Source: Promicromonosporaceae bacterium
GTDB lineage: Bacteria > Actinomycetota > Actinomycetes > Actinomycetales > Cellulomonadaceae
Assembly (NCBI GenBank): GCA_009780755.1
Contig: WQZL01000071.1
Span: 1 to 11,192, forward strand
DNA length: 11,192 nt
Reading direction: 5' to 3'
Positions 1 through 6,688 of the stretch are shown here, piece after piece. Position numbers and translations under genes: made by a program. Below the pieces are notes generated by a model, which saw only the letters and a program-made list of their open reading frames with translations, did not search any database and had not been told where the DNA came from. The first letter of the stretch is position 1. Every line of letters begins with the position of its first letter.

Positions 1-647
1 CCGCTTACCACCGCGATGATAAGCATCATGTGCCAGGCAATTGTCGGATCAGCCAAGAAGTCGTTGAACCCGATGGCTCCCCACACCATGGCCAACACTG
101 CCACCCAGAAGCTGGGCAGCGAGAACAGCACGAAGCTCAGCAACGTCACGGAGTAATCGAACCGCGTGTATTGACGTAGGGCCGAGACGATACCGACTAG
201 AACCCCAAGACCAAGGGCCAAGAAGAAGGCGGCTGTGACCAGGGTCAGCGTGACCGGGATGGCAGAGGCCAGGAGTGAAGATACGGGCTGGCCGGTGATT
301 GCCGACACGCCGAGGTCACCACGAACCGCATCCCAGAGCCACATCAAATAGCGCGCGGGAGGGGCGTAGTCGAGCCGTAGCCGCATGGACAGCTCGTATA
401 TCAGCTGATCGCGGTCGGGGTCCTGGCTGAGTCGCAATTGCTCTAGGGGATCCACCGCGTAACTAAGCAGTATAAACACGATGAATGTGGCACCGAGCAG
501 CACCAGCAGAGAGGAGAGCAGACGCCAACCAAGGAAGGTCAGCATCGGCGCCGATCTGGTGAGCCAGGAGCGGTGCTCCGGTTTGGTATCGGGCGCGGGT
601 ACGTCGTCTGGGACGCCGTCAACACTGACTGTCGCGGAGGTGGCCAT
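1..647 (-). CDS. Oligopeptide/dipeptide-type ABC transporter permease (DppB/OppB-like), 3' end outside window
   Basis: Inner-membrane permease of a peptide/nickel-type ABC importer. It should form the translocation channel with a DppC-like partner. I read 215 codons from the ATG at 647-645, and the frame is still open at base 1. After a polar N-terminal tail of about 38 residues comes a first membrane segment (about 42-62). A periplasmic part follows with the family's typical RGDLG motif (109-113) and a later PV pair (121-122). Then come further membrane segments (about 132-155 and 165-190), with the FSLPSFW stretch at 175-181 that is typical of DppB proteins. A GAGGA lies only 3 bases before the ATG; an internal ATG at 545 would give the usual short N-terminus but has no ribosome site. 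It lies 160 bp downstream of a substrate-binding protein gene on the same strand, so they probably form one importer. The EAA loop that contacts the ATPase is beyond the window. The substrate cannot be read from this fragment. Confidence 0.88.
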   Translation of the reverse strand, partial: MATSATVSVDGVPDDVPAPDTKPEHRSWLTRSAPMLTFLGWRLLSSLLVLLGATFIVFILLSYAVDPLEQLRLSQDPDRDQLIYELSMRLRLDYAPPARYLMWLWDAVRGDLGVSAITGQPVSSLLASAIPVTLTLVTAAFFLALGLGVLVGIVSALRQYTRFDYSVTLLSFVLFSLPSFWVAVLAMVWGAIGFNDFLADPTIAWHMMLIIAVVS

Positions 648-726
648 GTGTCCTCGGATCAGAAATGGTCAATGGGCAATGTACGAAGGGTGAGCATAGT
701 CGCTAACAAGAGCGATGTCTCATGGG

Positions 727-765
727 CCAGTGCGGGGTGTCGGCTTTACCGACACCCCGCACTGG
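727..765 (-). terminator. Perfect 17-bp stem-loop between binding-protein and permease genes
   Basis: Bases 727-743 and 749-765 are exact reverse complements, 17 bp and GC-rich, around a 5-base loop. The stem starts 43 bases after the stop of the binding-protein gene and ends 80 bases before the permease ATG. No T-run follows on either strand, so it is not a textbook intrinsic terminator. In importer operons such hairpins often protect the upstream message or stop part of the transcripts, giving more binding protein than permease. That role is inferred here. Confidence 0.6.
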
Positions 766-807
766 GTCAAGCTAACTCGATCTGACGATCAAGGTTGGGT
801 CACGAGA

Positions 808-2844
808 TCAGTTGGTCGCGACAATCTCCCACTCCCAGAAGTTCCAGAAGATGGTGGGAGACAGCGGAATCTGCGAGACATTGGCAACACGGTTGGTGTG
901 TACCACGACCTCCGGGAACTGGAAGATCGGCACGGTCCAGGCTTCGTCCCAGACCAACTGCTCAATCTCCACACCGGCGGCGACGGCTTCAGGCGAAGTG
1001 TCATCAACCATGTTGGAGATTTGCTCCCACAGCTCGTCAATGCGCGGGTTGGTCCAACCGTACGGGTTGTTCTGACCCTCGGTCTCGTAGTTGGCCCGGC
1101 CGTTGTTCAGCAGGGTGTTGGTGGACTGCCAGCCGAACAACGCAGCGTCGTAGTTCATGGTATCCGTCGAGATACGCATACCCCAGTCGGTGCTGGACTC
1201 GTCAATCATCTGGAAGCCAGCGGCGGCGGCCGAGGGCGTGATGATCTGGAACTGGTTCTCACGGCGCACGTTGCCAGCACCAAAGAGGAGGCGAACCGGG
1301 ATGTCACCCTCGGCGAAGGTGCCGCCGGGGGCCAGCTCGCGGGCCTGGGCAATCAGGTCGACCGCCAGGGCGGTGTCAACGTTGGCGAAGGCAGCCGAGC
1401 CGTTCTGCGGTACGGATGCCTGGTAACCGGCCGAACCCGGAACCCACAGGAAGGAGTTGCGAACGGCCGAACCGGGGGCAACCGGGTCGATCAGCGTGGA
1501 GACGATCTGGTCACGCGGAATGGAGTGCAAGAACGCCTGGCGAACCATGCGGGCTGCCTCTTCATTGCCGCCCCAGGCTGCGGGGTCGAACGGGCCGTAG
1601 TTGTTTACCACGAGGTCAACGTGTTCCCAGGTGGCACCGACGGCGGTGATGTAGGAGGCGTTGGTCAGGGACTGGGCGAAGGCCAGCGTGTCCACGGTCG
1701 CCTGCGGGGCGGTGAGATCAACCTGGTAGTTCTGGACCGCGATGAGCTGCGTCATCGGGTCTTCCTGCCATGTCAAGGTGATCGTGTCGATGGTTGGGAT
1801 GTAAGCCGGGTCGGCCCAGGTCGCGTAGTACGGGTTGCGCACGAAGGTCATGTACTGGCCTTCGGCGAACTGGTCAATGATGAACGCGCCAGTGGCCAAG
1901 AACAGTTCCGGCTCGCTCGGCAGCGAGGTGAAGTTGAAGTCGTTGTTCCACACGCTGGCGATGGCGGCCAGGGCCTCCGTGTCGTTGGTGCGGAAGGCGT
2001 CGATTAGGGCCGCCTTGGCCTCCGTCGGGTCATCAATGCCCAGGGCGCGACGCGCGACAACATGCGCGGCAATCGGCGGGACACCGAAGAGGTACGGCCA
2101 GGAGTTCTGGAACTCGTCAAACGTGAAGACCACGGTGCGGCCATCAGCGTCGAGCGCCGGGAATGCCGACATCTGGCCGATCATGGCCGAGACGCCAGAG
2201 AAGAACACGGCGCCGGTGGGGACGCCGGGGATGCACTCGGGGTCAACCTGCGCCGTCGGGTCGCAGTCGGGATCGACCTGCTCCGTCGGGTCGCACTCCT
2301 CGTCGATCTGGTCGCCATCCTCGTCAACCTCGCACTGGATGAGTGGGCACTGGACGAGGTCGCAGACGGTCTCCCCTTCGACGGTGTTGAATCGGGGGTT
2401 CTGGGCACCCCAGTAGAGTATGAGGTCAGCGGCGTCAACCGGCACGCCATCCGACCAAACCACGCCCTCGTTCACCGAAACCGTCAGCTCAAGGCCGTCT
2501 TCGCTGATCTCGTAGGAACCCATGTCGTTACGCGGCTGGAGCAGCACGTCACCGTCGTAGTACCGGAGCTGCTGGTTGGTCAGGTAAAGAACAATCGCGT
2601 TGGCGGTCGCGTTACCCATAGCCGTCAGGTTGTTCTGCGAGAAGAATGGCTGGTTCCAGCCGATGTTGATGTGCTGCTCGATGGCGGGAGCGCCGCCGTT
2701 CTCGCCGCCATCACCACCGGGCTGGGTCGCGGTGGTGTCGGGGGTGGGGTCGGGTGGCGCAACTTCGGGGCTGCCACAGGCAGACACCACGAGGGTGGTT
2801 GCGACTAGCGCGGCGATCGCGCCGGCAATACGTCTGGTCTTCAT
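808..2844 (-). CDS. Peptide/nickel-type ABC transporter substrate-binding lipoprotein (SBP family 5) with a Cys/Asp-rich insert
   Basis: Extracytoplasmic solute-binding protein of family 5 (OppA/DppA-like), tethered to the outer face of the membrane as a lipoprotein. I start it at 2844 because the protein then begins MKTRR, with a hydrophobic signal stretch and a lipobox VSAC ending at Cys23, and because AAGGA lies about 6 bases upstream. The open frame runs back to 2898 but adds only 18 unrelated residues. A low-complexity Pro/Thr/Gly/Asp linker follows (about 24-52). The family core then begins; the stretch with EDGLELTVSVNEGVVWSDG (about 114-133) is a hallmark. At 678 residues it is longer than the usual 530-600. 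Part of the excess is an acidic, six-Cys insert at about 158-210 with a repeated decapeptide. The C-terminal family region ends in an aromatic-rich tail. Family-5 ligands are most often peptides, but sugars, nickel and others occur, so the substrate is open. The downstream permease is probably its partner. Confidence 0.93.
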   Translation of the reverse strand: MKTRRIAGAIAALVATTLVVSACGSPEVAPPDPTPDTTATQPGGDGGENGGAPAIEQHINIGWNQPFFSQNNLTAMGNATANAIVLYLTNQQLRYYDGDVLLQPRNDMGSYEISEDGLELTVSVNEGVVWSDGVPVDAADLILYWGAQNPRFNTVEGETVCDLVQCPLIQCEVDEDGDQIDEECDPTEQVDPDCDPTAQVDPECIPGVPTGAVFFSGVSAMIGQMSAFPALDADGRTVVFTFDEFQNSWPYLFGVPPIAAHVVARRALGIDDPTEAKAALIDAFRTNDTEALAAIASVWNNDFNFTSLPSEPELFLATGAFIIDQFAEGQYMTFVRNPYYATWADPAYIPTIDTITLTWQEDPMTQLIAVQNYQVDLTAPQATVDTLAFAQSLTNASYITAVGATWEHVDLVVNNYGPFDPAAWGGNEEAARMVRQAFLHSIPRDQIVSTLIDPVAPGSAVRNSFLWVPGSAGYQASVPQNGSAAFANVDTALAVDLIAQARELAPGGTFAEGDIPVRLLFGAGNVRRENQFQIITPSAAAAGFQMIDESSTDWGMRISTDTMNYDAALFGWQSTNTLLNNGRANYETEGQNNPYGWTNPRIDELWEQISNMVDDTSPEAVAAGVEIEQLVWDEAWTVPIFQFPEVVVHTNRVANVSQIPLSPTIFWNFWEWEIVATN
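2239..2298 (-). repeat. Tandem 30-bp coding repeat (decapeptide x2 plus a partial copy) in the binding-protein gene
   Basis: Two consecutive 30-bp units encode ECDPTEQVDP and DCDPTAQVDP, and a partial third unit (ECIPG) follows below 2239. The core of each unit, 'ccgtcgggtcgca' on the plus strand, is identical in both copies. The repeat lies inside the Cys/Asp-rich insert of the lipoprotein, so it is a coding-sequence microduplication and not an independent element. Confidence 0.8.
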
Positions 2845-2944
2845 TGTGATCCTTTTTCCATGTGGAGAGCGGTGCGATAGCTGTACTGAATGGCACATTC
2901 ACCGCGGAACAACACGGAAGCGTACGCAGGTTTTTCGCTCACCG

Positions 2945-3036
2945 TGACGCTTTGGCGCGTTTCGTTGCCGTCTCGTTATCACTTCGCGATCAAAACTGAA
3001 GGGGTGCGTCAGTAAACCTATACCCAACGCGCCAAA
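2945..3036 (-). promoter_or_regulatory. Interleaved inverted repeats in the leader of the binding-protein gene
   Basis: An 11-bp arm at 2951-2961 (tttggcgcgtt) is the exact reverse complement of 3026-3036 (aacgcgccaaa), with arm centres 75 bp apart. Directly next to the first arm, tgacgc (2945-2950) is the reverse complement of gcgtca at 3006-3011. In the transcript sense the order is A, B, A', B', which is the topology of a pseudoknot. As DNA, two distant operator half-sites about seven helical turns apart would fit equally well. It lies in the 236-bp gap 2845-3080 between the frdD stop and the lipoprotein start, a region that must hold the importer's promoter. I found no convincing -35/-10 pair and no clear frd terminator there. 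Confidence 0.4.
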
Positions 3037-3080
3037 CCACCCCTCCCCCGTGGCTTTGGGAAGCTGGCTTCGCTTGCTGC

Positions 3081-3467
3081 TCAACCGAGGGCAGTTAGCA
3101 CCCATCCAGCCAGCGGCACTAGGACGGCCACGGCATAGATCGCCGTCCGTACCCATTTGGGAGGCTCGATCTGTAGGTCGTGTAGCGCGTGGTAGATGCG
3201 GTGGCAGCAGTGCCACAGCACAACGCCAAGCCCGCCGAAGACGAGGAGGGCGACAACCGGGTTGGCCAGCAGGCTAGAGAAGCGCTCATAGGCCAACTTG
3301 TCGTCACCTCGCCCGGCGAAGGGGATGAGAAGGCCGAAGACAATCACCAACGCCGGCATCACCACCGCAGCAACCTGCCCACCGGCGCCGAACAGCGCCC
3401 ACCGCCAGGGTTCACCGGTGCGCCGCGAGACAACGCGGTCAGCGCGCTTGTTTTCGCGCAGATTCAT
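3081..3467 (-). CDS. frdD: Fumarate reductase membrane anchor subunit D
   Basis: One of two hydrophobic subunits that hold the fumarate reductase catalytic dimer on the cytoplasmic side of the membrane and help form the quinol site. The protein is 128 residues from the ATG at 3467, close to the usual roughly 120. This start has AGGAAGG a few bases upstream, and its ATGA overlaps the frdC stop by 4 bp, which implies translational coupling; the open frame continues upstream to 3545 but only inside frdC. The N-terminal motif GEPWRWALFGAGG (18-30) matches the FrdD signature. Three membrane segments lie at about 31-51, 70-88 and 106-126. The diagnostic His-rich stretch HRIYHALHDL (89-98) follows the second segment. 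Two cysteines (87, 88) sit next to it. No haem-ligand pattern is evident, consistent with a haem-free, E. coli-type (type D) anchor. It is the last gene of the frd cluster. Confidence 0.92.
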   Translation of the reverse strand: MNLRENKRADRVVSRRTGEPWRWALFGAGGQVAAVVMPALVIVFGLLIPFAGRGDDKLAYERFSSLLANPVVALLVFGGLGVVLWHCCHRIYHALHDLQIEPPKWVRTAIYAVAVLVPLAGWVLTALG

Positions 3468-3886
3468 GACCTTCCTCCCCGCGCCCGCCAGATCAGCAGG
3501 GCCAACACCACGAAGGCCGCGGCGTATTGCGCAGCGATGATCCAACTAGCCCGAAGCTGGCGTTCGCCAAGCCGGACTCGGATGGCCTTCGGTGACACCT
3601 GGAACCAGGTCACCGACTGGAGAAGTACCATCGCGAGCGTTATCACGGTAAAAACGACAACCGCCGGATGCCGTTGAAAGGCGAGCCATCGTTCCCAGGT
3701 TTCAAGCCCTCGGCTCAAAGCCACCACAGCCCAACACACGTTTATGACGAAGATGCCCAGGAACAGCGCCGATGCCTCTCGCAGTGCGTACAGCCGGTAT
3801 TCGGTGGTGCCCAGAAACCAGGTGCGCGGCAACGGCTGGGCAAGCGGGCGCCGGTTGGAGGCAGGCCGCTGATCGAGGTCGCTCAT
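3464..3886 (-). CDS. frdC: Fumarate reductase membrane anchor subunit C
   Basis: The other hydrophobic subunit of quinol:fumarate reductase. I choose the ATG at 3886 (140 residues) because AGGAG lies 4 bases upstream; the frame is open to a further ATG at 3916, but that would run the coding sequence into the arm of the palindromic repeat. Three membrane segments lie at about 39-58, 74-92 and 113-133. The motif EYRLYALREA (29-38) matches the conserved YRFYMLRE region of FrdC. Its Glu37 aligns with the glutamate known to be needed for quinol oxidation in the E. coli protein. The second conserved block, TWFQVSPKA (93-101), matches the family TWFELAPKA. The stop overlaps the frdD start. It is separated from frdB by 127 bp filled largely by a palindromic repeat, the only sizeable gap in the frd cluster. 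Confidence 0.92.
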   Translation of the reverse strand: MSDLDQRPASNRRPLAQPLPRTWFLGTTEYRLYALREASALFLGIFVINVCWAVVALSRGLETWERWLAFQRHPAVVVFTVITLAMVLLQSVTWFQVSPKAIRVRLGERQLRASWIIAAQYAAAFVVLALLIWRARGGRS

Positions 3887-3900
3887 CGCTCTCCTTCTCG

Positions 3901-3992
3901 GTGGTGGTTTCGACACGGCCCTCCTGCGTCGGGCCTACTCAACCATCCGGCTGGTTGAGTAGGGAGCGCAGTGACCGTGTCGAAACCACCAC
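3901..3992. repeat. Palindromic repetitive element between frdB and frdC
   Basis: Outer arms 3901-3918 and 3975-3992 are perfect 18-bp reverse complements (gtggtggtttcgacacgg). Inner arms 3934-3945 and 3952-3963 are perfect 12-bp reverse complements (cctactcaacca) around a 6-base loop. A small ggccc/gggcc hairpin (3917-3921 with 3931-3935) lies in the left half. The whole 92 bp can fold as one long interrupted hairpin and looks like two inverted copies of a half-element. To my knowledge, sequences with these arms are scattered in intergenic regions of many actinobacterial genomes; this needs a search. It lies inside the frd operon, so it could act in message processing or stability. Confidence 0.85.
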
Positions 3993-4013
3993 TTCCAATA
4001 ACGGCTCTTTCGC

Positions 4014-4853
4014 TCATCGCTTTTCCTTTCGCTTGATGAGGCCCGTCGCGCGCGCCTTGGCGGCTACCAGCTTGGCGAGCTGCACGGCGGCGGCAGGGTC
4101 AACGCCCTTGGGGCAGACGGTGGAGCAGGCGCCGACGAAGGTACAGGGCCACACGCCACTTTCGGCATCAAGGGCCGGAAGCCGCTGCGCCGTGCCGTGG
4201 TCGCGGCTGTCGCGGCTGTATCGCATGGCGACAGTGATCGCGGCCGGGCCGAGGAAGGGGCGGTTGAACCCCACCTGCGGGCAGGCGGCGTAACACAACA
4301 GACAGTTAATGCACTGCGCGAACTGCTGATAGTCGAGCATCTGCGCCGGGGTTTGCCGGTTGTTCTCGGATAAAGCCGTGTCGAAACCATCGGCGTTGGC
4401 GGCGGACATCAACCACGGCTTTACCTCCGTGAGCGCGGCCAGGAACGGCTCTTTGTCCACGATCAGGTCGCGCTCGACATCAAGGTTGGCCAGTGGAGCG
4501 ATGGTCACCTCATCGGGCAGGTCACGCAGGAAGGTTTCGCAGGCCAGGTGCGGCTTCCCGTTCACCATCAGCCCGCAGGAGCCACAAATGCCCATCCGGC
4601 ACGAGACCCGGAAGGCGAGCGTCGCATCGCGGTTGTCTTTGATCCACCCGAGGGCATCCGCCACGGATGTGCCGGTGTCGTAGGGCACCTCAAAGGCGTC
4701 ATACCAGGGTTCACCGCCGCGGGGTTCGGTGCTGCCCTGCTCAACCGCTGAGCAAGGTCGGTATCGGAACACGGTCACCCGCTTAGTGCCGAGCGGCCTG
4801 CTTTCTGCGGCGTCGGGTCGGGAGCCGCAGTTGCAGCCTTCGCATCCGCTCAT
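4014..4853 (-). CDS. frdB: Fumarate reductase iron-sulfur subunit
   Basis: Electron-transfer subunit linking quinol oxidation in FrdC/FrdD to the flavin of FrdA. It has 279 residues, against about 244 in E. coli. The [2Fe-2S] ligands are Cys85, 90, 93 and 105, in a CRMGICGSCG motif. The C-terminal ferredoxin-like half has CINCLLCYAACP. By family knowledge Cys181, 184, 187 and 247 bind the [4Fe-4S] cluster, and Cys191, 237 and 243 bind the [3Fe-4S] cluster. The start is firm: ATG overlaps the frdA stop by 4 bp (ATGA) and GAGGAGG lies just upstream. Three parts exceed the E. coli-type length: an N-terminal extension with CEGCNC (Cys4, 7, 9), about ten extra residues near 34-48, and a few near 150-165. 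The last two are discussed as findings. Neighbours frdA upstream and frdC/frdD downstream make the assignment secure. Confidence 0.96.
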   Translation of the reverse strand: MSGCEGCNCGSRPDAAESRPLGTKRVTVFRYRPCSAVEQGSTEPRGGEPWYDAFEVPYDTGTSVADALGWIKDNRDATLAFRVSCRMGICGSCGLMVNGKPHLACETFLRDLPDEVTIAPLANLDVERDLIVDKEPFLAALTEVKPWLMSAANADGFDTALSENNRQTPAQMLDYQQFAQCINCLLCYAACPQVGFNRPFLGPAAITVAMRYSRDSRDHGTAQRLPALDAESGVWPCTFVGACSTVCPKGVDPAAAVQLAKLVAAKARATGLIKRKEKR

Positions 4854-6658
4854 AGCGCCGCCTCCTCGGCCAGGGTCAAGCGGGCTTGGCTTGGCGCTTG
4901 ACCTGCGTCGCCGTAGACCCGTTCGGCGGGCTGAGACTTGGTGATGACCACGTCCTGGTAGCCGATGGCAGGGGATGCACCCGGCACGTAAGTGGCGAGG
5001 GTGTGTTTCAGGTAGCGGACATCATCGCGGGGCAGCACCCCGTCGCCCTCTAGCCGTTGATGCGCCCCGCGAGACTCCTCGCGGTGCAGCGCGGAGTGGA
5101 TCATCGCCTCGGCCACGTCAAGCATTCCGCCAAGTTCGATGGCTCCGGCCCAGTCGGTGTTGTATACGGGGCAGGTATCGATCACCTGCACTTGCCCGTA
5201 GCGCTCCTTTAGCTCGGCCACTTTCGTGGCGGCGCGCGTCAACCCGTCGGCGGTGCGGAAGATGCCCACCTCGGCCGCCATCAGCGCCCCAAGTTCGCGG
5301 CGAATCTCCGCCGGATTTTGCGTGCCGCGCCCCATCATCGAGGTGTATCGGCTGGCGGCGGCGGTGGCCGCGTCCCGGTGGCTGAGCCTGCCCAAATCAC
5401 TACCCTCTCCCCTCTCGGTGGCGTGCGTGGCGGCCTGCCGTCCGGCCACATTGCCGAATACCAGCAGCTCGGCTAGGGAATTGGAGCCGAGGCGGTTGGC
5501 TCCATGCAGCCCAGATGATGCGGCCTCGCCGACGGCGAACAGGCCGGGCAGGGTGGTGGCAGTGGTCGCATCGACCTGAATGCCGCCCATCGTGTAGTGC
5601 GCGGCGGGCGCCACGGGAATGGGAGCCACCGCCGGATCGACGCCGACGTACTGTTCGGCCAGGTCACAGATGAGCGGCAACCGCTCATGCAGGCGAGCGC
5701 GACCGAGGTGTCGTAGGTCCAGGTGAACCACCTCCCCTTGTGGGGTCGAGATGGTGCGCCCGGCCTGCTGCTCGTACCAGAACGCTTGGGAGAGCCGGTC
5801 GCGAGGGCCAAGCTCCATATGTTTGGCCTTCGGCGACCCAAGCGGGGTCTGCGGTCCGAGGCCGTAGTCCGCCAGGTATCGGCGCCCGGCGGCGTTGAGC
5901 AGCACGCCACCCTCGCCGCGTCCGGCCTCGGAGATGAGGATGCCGGAGCCGGGCAGGCCCGTGGGGTGGTACTGCACAAACTCCATGTCCCGCAGGGCCA
6001 CTCCGGCGCGGTAGGCCATTGCCATCCCCTCGCCGGTGACGATGGTGGCGTTGGTGTTCTGTCGATAGACGCGGGCCGCTCCCCCGGTGGCGAGGATCAC
6101 GGCGGGGGCTTCAAGCAGGAGGGGGTAGCCATTGCGTTGGTCGTAGGCGATAACACCGCACACGCCGTCATCGTCGGTGAGTAGGTCAAGTACGAAGTGT
6201 TCGTCGTACCGGCGGATACTTTGGTGCCTGAGCGAAGCCTGAAACAGGGTGTGCAGCAGGTGAAAGCCGGTTTTGTCGGCGGCGAACCAGGTGCGGGCCT
6301 GGCTCATGCCACCGAAGCGACGCACATTGGGATCGCCGGCGGCGGTGCGGCTCCAGGGGCATCCCCAGCGTTCTAGCTGGAACAGCTCGGCGGCGGCGTG
6401 TTCGACGAAGTGCTCGACCACATCCTGATCGCAGAGCCAGTCGCCACCGGCAACTGTGTCATCGAAATGAGCCTGAAGGGAATCGGTGCCGCCGTGCTGA
6501 GCGTCACGTAGCACCCCGGCGGCGCCGCCCTCGGCTGCCACAGTGTGCGAGCGCATCGGGTACACCTTGGAAACCAGTGCAACGCTAAGCTCTGGCCGCG
6601 TCTGCGCCACCTCGATGGCGGCCCGCAGCCCGGCCCCGCCTCCCCCGACGATGACCAC
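4850..6658 (-). CDS. frdA: Fumarate reductase flavoprotein subunit (true start probably ATC at 6679)
   Basis: Catalytic subunit reducing fumarate to succinate; it carries FAD and works with FrdB. The coordinates use the first conventional start, a GTG at 6658, giving 602 residues. Seen in this numbering: the Rossmann GGGGAG (5-10); His38 in RSHTVAAEGG, the residue that binds FAD covalently in this family; the HPTG block (His231); Arg286 in GPRD; His354 in HYTMGG; and Arg389 in GANRLGSNS. These match the substrate-binding and proton-transfer residues of the E. coli enzyme. Close FrdA-type blocks such as FAADKTGFHLLHTLFQ favour fumarate reductase over succinate dehydrogenase, as do the E. coli-like anchors. 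The GTG start cuts the first beta strand short and lacks a good ribosome site. The frame stays open to the vapC stop, and an ATC at 6679 has AGGGGG 5 bases upstream and restores the family N-terminus exactly. The stop overlaps frdB by 4 bp. Confidence 0.96.
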   Translation of the reverse strand: MVIVGGGGAGLRAAIEVAQTRPELSVALVSKVYPMRSHTVAAEGGAAGVLRDAQHGGTDSLQAHFDDTVAGGDWLCDQDVVEHFVEHAAAELFQLERWGCPWSRTAAGDPNVRRFGGMSQARTWFAADKTGFHLLHTLFQASLRHQSIRRYDEHFVLDLLTDDDGVCGVIAYDQRNGYPLLLEAPAVILATGGAARVYRQNTNATIVTGEGMAMAYRAGVALRDMEFVQYHPTGLPGSGILISEAGRGEGGVLLNAAGRRYLADYGLGPQTPLGSPKAKHMELGPRDRLSQAFWYEQQAGRTISTPQGEVVHLDLRHLGRARLHERLPLICDLAEQYVGVDPAVAPIPVAPAAHYTMGGIQVDATTATTLPGLFAVGEAASSGLHGANRLGSNSLAELLVFGNVAGRQAATHATERGEGSDLGRLSHRDAATAAASRYTSMMGRGTQNPAEIRRELGALMAAEVGIFRTADGLTRAATKVAELKERYGQVQVIDTCPVYNTDWAGAIELGGMLDVAEAMIHSALHREESRGAHQRLEGDGVLPRDDVRYLKHTLATYVPGASPAIGYQDVVITKSQPAERVYGDAGQAPSQARLTLAEEAAL

Positions 6659-6688
6659 ATCAACCCGCTCGGTAAAGATGACTGCCCC

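Noticed and set aside
715..2007. Long plus-strand open frame of 430 codons
   Set aside because: It lies fully antisense to the binding-protein gene, has no family resemblance and no ribosome site. High GC makes such shadow frames common.
2899..3216. Minus-strand frame of 105 codons crossing the gap after frdD
   Set aside because: It starts within frdD in another frame, shows no domain and runs through the interleaved repeat region; it has no support as a gene.
3887..3916. Longer FrdC start at 3916
   Set aside because: It would translate the outer arm of the palindromic repeat; the ATG at 3886 has a strong AGGAG site.
3772..4293. Plus-strand open frame over the frdB 3' end and the palindromic repeat
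   Set aside because: Antisense to well-identified frdB and frdC; composition is Arg/Ala/Ser-rich shadow sequence.
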